From an uncultured Clostridia bacterium (GTDB taxonomy: Bacteria > Bacillota > Clostridia > Christensenellales > Borkfalkiaceae), in the NCBI GenBank assembly GCA_947627015.1, contig CANQUL010000006.1:1-39496 (forward strand): a stretch of 39,496 nt of DNA. The letters run 5' to 3'. Shown in pieces: positions 36,754 through 39,496 of the stretch. Under the pieces are notes generated by a model. That model saw only the letters and a program-made list of their open reading frames with translations. It did not search any database and had not been told where the DNA came from. How positions within the stretch are numbered: the stretch's first letter is position 1; each line of letters starts with the position of its first letter. A program made the position numbers and the translations under genes.

Positions 36754-37299
36754 ATGAAAGCAACGGGAATCGTGCGCAGGATCGACGAACTCGGCAGGGT
36801 CGTCATCCCCAAGGAGATCCGCCGGACGCTGCGCATCCGGGAGGGGGATCCCCTCGAACTGTTCACGGAGCGGGACGAATTGATGCTCAAAAAGTACTCG
36901 CCCATCGCCTCGGTGGAGCGGTTTGCGGAGGGAACGGCCAAGTCCCTCAACGAACAGAGCGGCCTGCTCGCCGTCATCACCGACGCCGACGTCGTGCTTG
37001 CGGCTGCGGGCACGGGCAAACGCAATCTCATCGGCAAGACCGTTTCCGACAAGCTGACCGAGGTCATGGCCTCGCGCAGGAGCTATCTCGCATGCCGTTC
37101 GGAGGGCGGAGACGTGCTCCCCGTCACGGCGGAGGACGGGACGGCGTACACCGCGGAAGTCATCGTGCCCATCGTCGCGGGCGGCGACTGCCTCGGCTCG
37201 GTCGTTCTTCTCTCGGCCGAAGAGGGGTGCGTGCCCGAAGGTTCCACGGTCAAGCTCGCCCGTCTCACGGCGGACATCATCGCCGGCCAGTTCGACTGA
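36754..37299 (+). CDS. spoVT: Stage V sporulation protein T
   Basis: This forespore transcriptional regulator, AbrB-type, modulates sigma-G genes. It has 181 residues (Bacillus SpoVT has 178). The N-terminal swapped-hairpin DNA-binding domain is MKATGIVRRIDELGRVVIPK followed by EIRRTLRIREGDPLELFT. The C-terminal part (about 60-181) is a GAF-like domain, LAVITDADVVLAAAGTG, GGDVLPVTAEDG and SVVLLSAEE. ATG 36754 has ACGGAGG. It is followed by yabM and yabN, as in Bacillus subtilis. Confidence 0.95.
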   Translation: MKATGIVRRIDELGRVVIPKEIRRTLRIREGDPLELFTERDELMLKKYSPIASVERFAEGTAKSLNEQSGLLAVITDADVVLAAAGTGKRNLIGKTVSDKLTEVMASRRSYLACRSEGGDVLPVTAEDGTAYTAEVIVPIVAGGDCLGSVVLLSAEEGCVPEGSTVKLARLTADIIAGQFD

Positions 37300-37300
37300 T

Positions 37301-37345
37301 GCGGCGCGGCCCGTTCCCGGAGAAGGGGGGAACGGGCCGCGCCGC
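37301..37345. other. Perfect 18-bp GC hairpin after spoVT
   Basis: GCGGCGCGGCCCGTTCCC (37301-37318) pairs exactly with 37328-37345 around a 9-base loop. It begins 1 base after the spoVT stop and has no T run. It may stop transcription inefficiently or protect the message end. Confidence 0.75.
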
Positions 37346-37452
37346 GCGCTGGGGAGCCCGACTTCATCCGAGGGATCCGACTTCACGCGTGGACCCGCTT
37401 TCTGCGGGGATCCGGCCGTGCGGAGAACGGGCAAGCATTCCCCGCGCTACAT

Positions 37453-38871
37453 ATGCGCTCTGCCTTTTTGCGGGGAGCGGCGGTGATCGCGATCGGCGGA
37501 CTTGTCGCAAAGGCCGTCGGGGCGCTCTATCGCATTCCGCTCGCCAATCTTCTCGGCGGGTACGGCATGGGACTCTACCAGATGGCCTACCCGCTCTTTC
37601 TGCTCTTTCTGACGCTCTCGTCGGCGGGGATCCCGTCGGCGCTCTCGCGCATCGTGGCCGAAGAGCAGGCACGCGGGGAATCGAGCAGGGATACCTTGCG
37701 GAGCGCGCTTGCGCTCTTCTTCGGTCTCGGCTTTGCGGCGACCTGCCTGATGTGCCTCATTGCGCCCGTCATGAGCGCCATGCAGGGGGAACTCGGCCTC
37801 ACGCTGCTCTATCTCCCGCTTGCGCCGAGCGTCACGCTTGTCGCGCTCATCGGCGTGTTCCGCGGGTACTATCAGGGTCTCGGACGCATGCTCCCCACGG
37901 CGCTGTCCGAACTCATCGAGGCAGCGGGCAAGGTGGGGTGCGGTCTGCTGCTCGCCGGCCTCTTCCGTACGTCTCCCGTCAAGGCCGCGGGATCCGCCCT
38001 CTTCGCCGTCACCCTATCCGAAGCCGCGGCGCTCCTCTTTCTTGTCCTGTGCAAGAGGGAATCCGCCCGCACGCGGGGAAGGGATCCGGGGAAGCGGAAC
38101 CTTCTCGCCTCGGTGCTCCCCGTCATGGCCTCGGCGGCCGTCCTCCCGCTCTCCCAGACGCTCGACTCCATCGTCATCGTACGCCTGCTCGCGGGCCGGA
38201 CGGCGGAGAACGTCGCCCTCTACGGCCTCTTTTCGGGCGGGGCGCTCGCCCTCGTCAACCTGCCCGCGACGGTCTCCTACGGCTTTGCCGCGGCAAGCAT
38301 TCCCGCCGTGTCCTCCGCCGTCTCGCGGGGGGAAGAAGGGGAGGCAAGGCATCGGTCGATGGTCTCCCTCGGCCTCACCCTGCTCGTCGCCGTTCCCGGT
38401 GCGCTCGGGCTCTTTTTGTTTGCGCGGCCCATCGTGTCCCTCCTCTACGGCGGGCTCGGAGAAGGGGACGCGGCGCTCCTCGTCCGTCTCGTGCGGCTGA
38501 CGTCCGTCTCGGCCGTCTCGCTTGCGGGAGTCAACACGCTCGCGGCCTGTCTTACGGGCATGGGTAGGGCAAAGAAGGCCGCATGCTCCATGACGGTCGC
38601 CGTCATCGCAAAACTTTCGCTCGAGCTCGCCCTCATCGGGCCGCGGCTCGGCATCGGCGGCGCGGCGATTGCGGCCAATGCCTGTTATTTGATTGCTTTT
38701 TTCCTCGATTTGGTATATACTTTAAGAAAAACCAAGGAGGCCGCATATGATCACGGTGGTAAGTCTCGGAACAAGGCGGGGGGAACTGACCCTCCGGGGG
38801 AGGAAGGCACTGGCGGAGGCGGACGCGGTGTTCGTGCGGACGGCAGACGTGCCCTCCGTCGGGACGCTTGA
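37453..38871 (+). CDS. yabM: YabM/SpoVB-family polysaccharide flippase-like protein
   Basis: This MOP-superfamily membrane transporter resembles SpoVB/YabM, which move lipid-linked sugars or peptidoglycan precursors during spore wall synthesis. It has 472 residues and about 13-14 spans. Key blocks are IGGLVAKAVGALYRIPLANLLGGYGMGLYQMAYP, LSSAGIPSALSRIVAEEQARG, GVFRGYYQGLGRMLPTALSELIEA and NLPATVSYGFAAASIPAVS. The position between spoVT and yabN identifies it as YabM. ATG 37453 lacks a ribosome site. The C-terminal 40 residues lie in an overlap of 125 bases with yabN and are non-conserved-looking, so the frame may have lost an earlier stop. Confidence 0.88.
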   Translation: MRSAFLRGAAVIAIGGLVAKAVGALYRIPLANLLGGYGMGLYQMAYPLFLLFLTLSSAGIPSALSRIVAEEQARGESSRDTLRSALALFFGLGFAATCLMCLIAPVMSAMQGELGLTLLYLPLAPSVTLVALIGVFRGYYQGLGRMLPTALSELIEAAGKVGCGLLLAGLFRTSPVKAAGSALFAVTLSEAAALLFLVLCKRESARTRGRDPGKRNLLASVLPVMASAAVLPLSQTLDSIVIVRLLAGRTAENVALYGLFSGGALALVNLPATVSYGFAAASIPAVSSAVSRGEEGEARHRSMVSLGLTLLVAVPGALGLFLFARPIVSLLYGGLGEGDAALLVRLVRLTSVSAVSLAGVNTLAACLTGMGRAKKAACSMTVAVIAKLSLELALIGPRLGIGGAAIAANACYLIAFFLDLVYTLRKTKEAAYDHGGKSRNKAGGTDPPGEEGTGGGGRGVRADGRRALRRDA

Positions 38872-39496
38872 CGAGGAGGGCATCGCCTATCGCACCCTCG
38901 ACGGCCTCTATGAACGGAGCCGCACTTACGACACGTTCGTAAAAAAGGCGGTCGCCGAAATCGGGAAGAGCGGAAGAACGGGCCGCGTCTGCTACTGTGT
39001 GGACGGCAGCCCCTCGGAGGACGCCGCGGCGCGCATTCTGATTGCGGAAAAGGGCGCCGAAGCCATCGACGGACCCGGCAAGGCGGCACGGCTCGCCCTC
39101 GCCGCAGGGGTGTCCGACTATACCGCACGGTCCGCCTTCGAACGCGGCGGCGCGCTTGCGCTTCCCCTCGCGGTGTACGATCTGACGCCGGACAACGTGA
39201 GTGACGTCAAGCTGCTCCTCTCGGAACGCTTCGGCGATGAAGCGCCCGCCTGCCTCGTTACGGGGGACCATGTCCGAAGGATCCCTCTCTATGAGGCCGA
39301 CCGCTATCCCATCGAAGGCTTTGCGGGGCTGGTGCTCTTCGACGTGCCCCTTCTCGAAAAGAAGAAGTTCGGCTTCGACGATTTCGTCGCCATTCTGCGG
39401 CGGCTGCGTGCGCCCGACGGCTGCCCGTGGGACAAGGTGCAGACGCATGAGAGCATCCGTATCAACGCCATCGAGGAGGCCTACGAGCTCGTCGAC
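38747..39496 (+). CDS. yabN: YabN-type tetrapyrrole-methylase-fold/MazG protein, 5' part
   Basis: The gene is open at the right edge with 250 codons visible. The N-terminal region (about 1-205) has the tetrapyrrole methylase fold, MITVVSLGTRRGELTLRGRK, then CYCVDGSPSEDAAARIL and IDGPGKAARLALAAGV; the usual G-rich SAM loop is weak. From about residue 222 it enters a MazG nucleoside-triphosphate pyrophosphohydrolase domain: LRRLRAPDGCPWDKVQTHES and INAIEEAYELVD, holding the start of the EExxE metal site. AAGGAGG is 6 bases before ATG 38747. The fused order matches Bacillus YabN, which removes abnormal NTPs. It is encoded next to yabM in the conserved spoVT cluster. Confidence 0.92.
   Translation, partial: MITVVSLGTRRGELTLRGRKALAEADAVFVRTADVPSVGTLDEEGIAYRTLDGLYERSRTYDTFVKKAVAEIGKSGRTGRVCYCVDGSPSEDAAARILIAEKGAEAIDGPGKAARLALAAGVSDYTARSAFERGGALALPLAVYDLTPDNVSDVKLLLSERFGDEAPACLVTGDHVRRIPLYEADRYPIEGFAGLVLFDVPLLEKKKFGFDDFVAILRRLRAPDGCPWDKVQTHESIRINAIEEAYELVD

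Overview
The window is GC-rich bacterial chromosome, most likely from an uncultured spore-forming Clostridia (Bacillota). The grounds are vegetative TTGACA-N17-TATAAT promoters with AGGAGG ribosome sites, a spoVT-yabM-yabN block in the order known from Bacillus, a PdaB-type deacetylase, forespore- and mother-cell-like promoters, a single-chain GlyRS and a Clostridia-type SSB. Both edges cut genes: the 3' part of alaS at the left and the 5' part of yabN/mazG at the right. I see no rRNA, tRNA, phage, transposase or CRISPR array.

Layout. 1-2.2 kb: a short alaS, then a zinc-ribbon membrane gene divergent from a tiny XRE regulator. 2.2-4.2 kb: the rplM-rpsI operon between two inverted 394-bp repeats. 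4.2-10.9 kb: an unknown small gene, a large lipoprotein, an acidic zinc-ribbon protein, comF, a pdaB-like gene and ssb. 11-18 kb: five zinc-ribbon envelope genes, four of them with nearly the same promoter, plus an XRE regulator. 18.3-21.1 kb: an isochorismatase-family hydrolase, an acyltransferase and a membrane glycosyltransferase. 21.2-25.2 kb: a lipoprotein/XRE cassette between 124-bp direct repeats at the 3' end of glyS, then a PAP2 phosphatase. 25.3-28.9 kb: glnS, a CvpA-like protein and two coupled winged-helix/membrane proteins. 28.9-35.2 kb: uvrB, a deoxynucleotidase-like HAD gene and uvrA. 35.5-39.5 kb: an aminotransferase, spoVT, yabM and yabN.

Two things stand out. First, about ten gene-free gaps are filled by one family of modular repeats built from small hairpins whose stems change on both sides together (compensatory changes), with whole modules present or absent between copies. 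I do not recognise this as a named family. Second, a three-part unit occurs three times: a 68-70 aa XRE protein divergent from an envelope-protein gene, with a different palindrome each time lodged between the -35 and -10 of the envelope gene's promoter. One of these units is the cassette at glyS and looks recently inserted.

All functions come from reading motifs and translations by eye. No database search, folding program or expression data was used.
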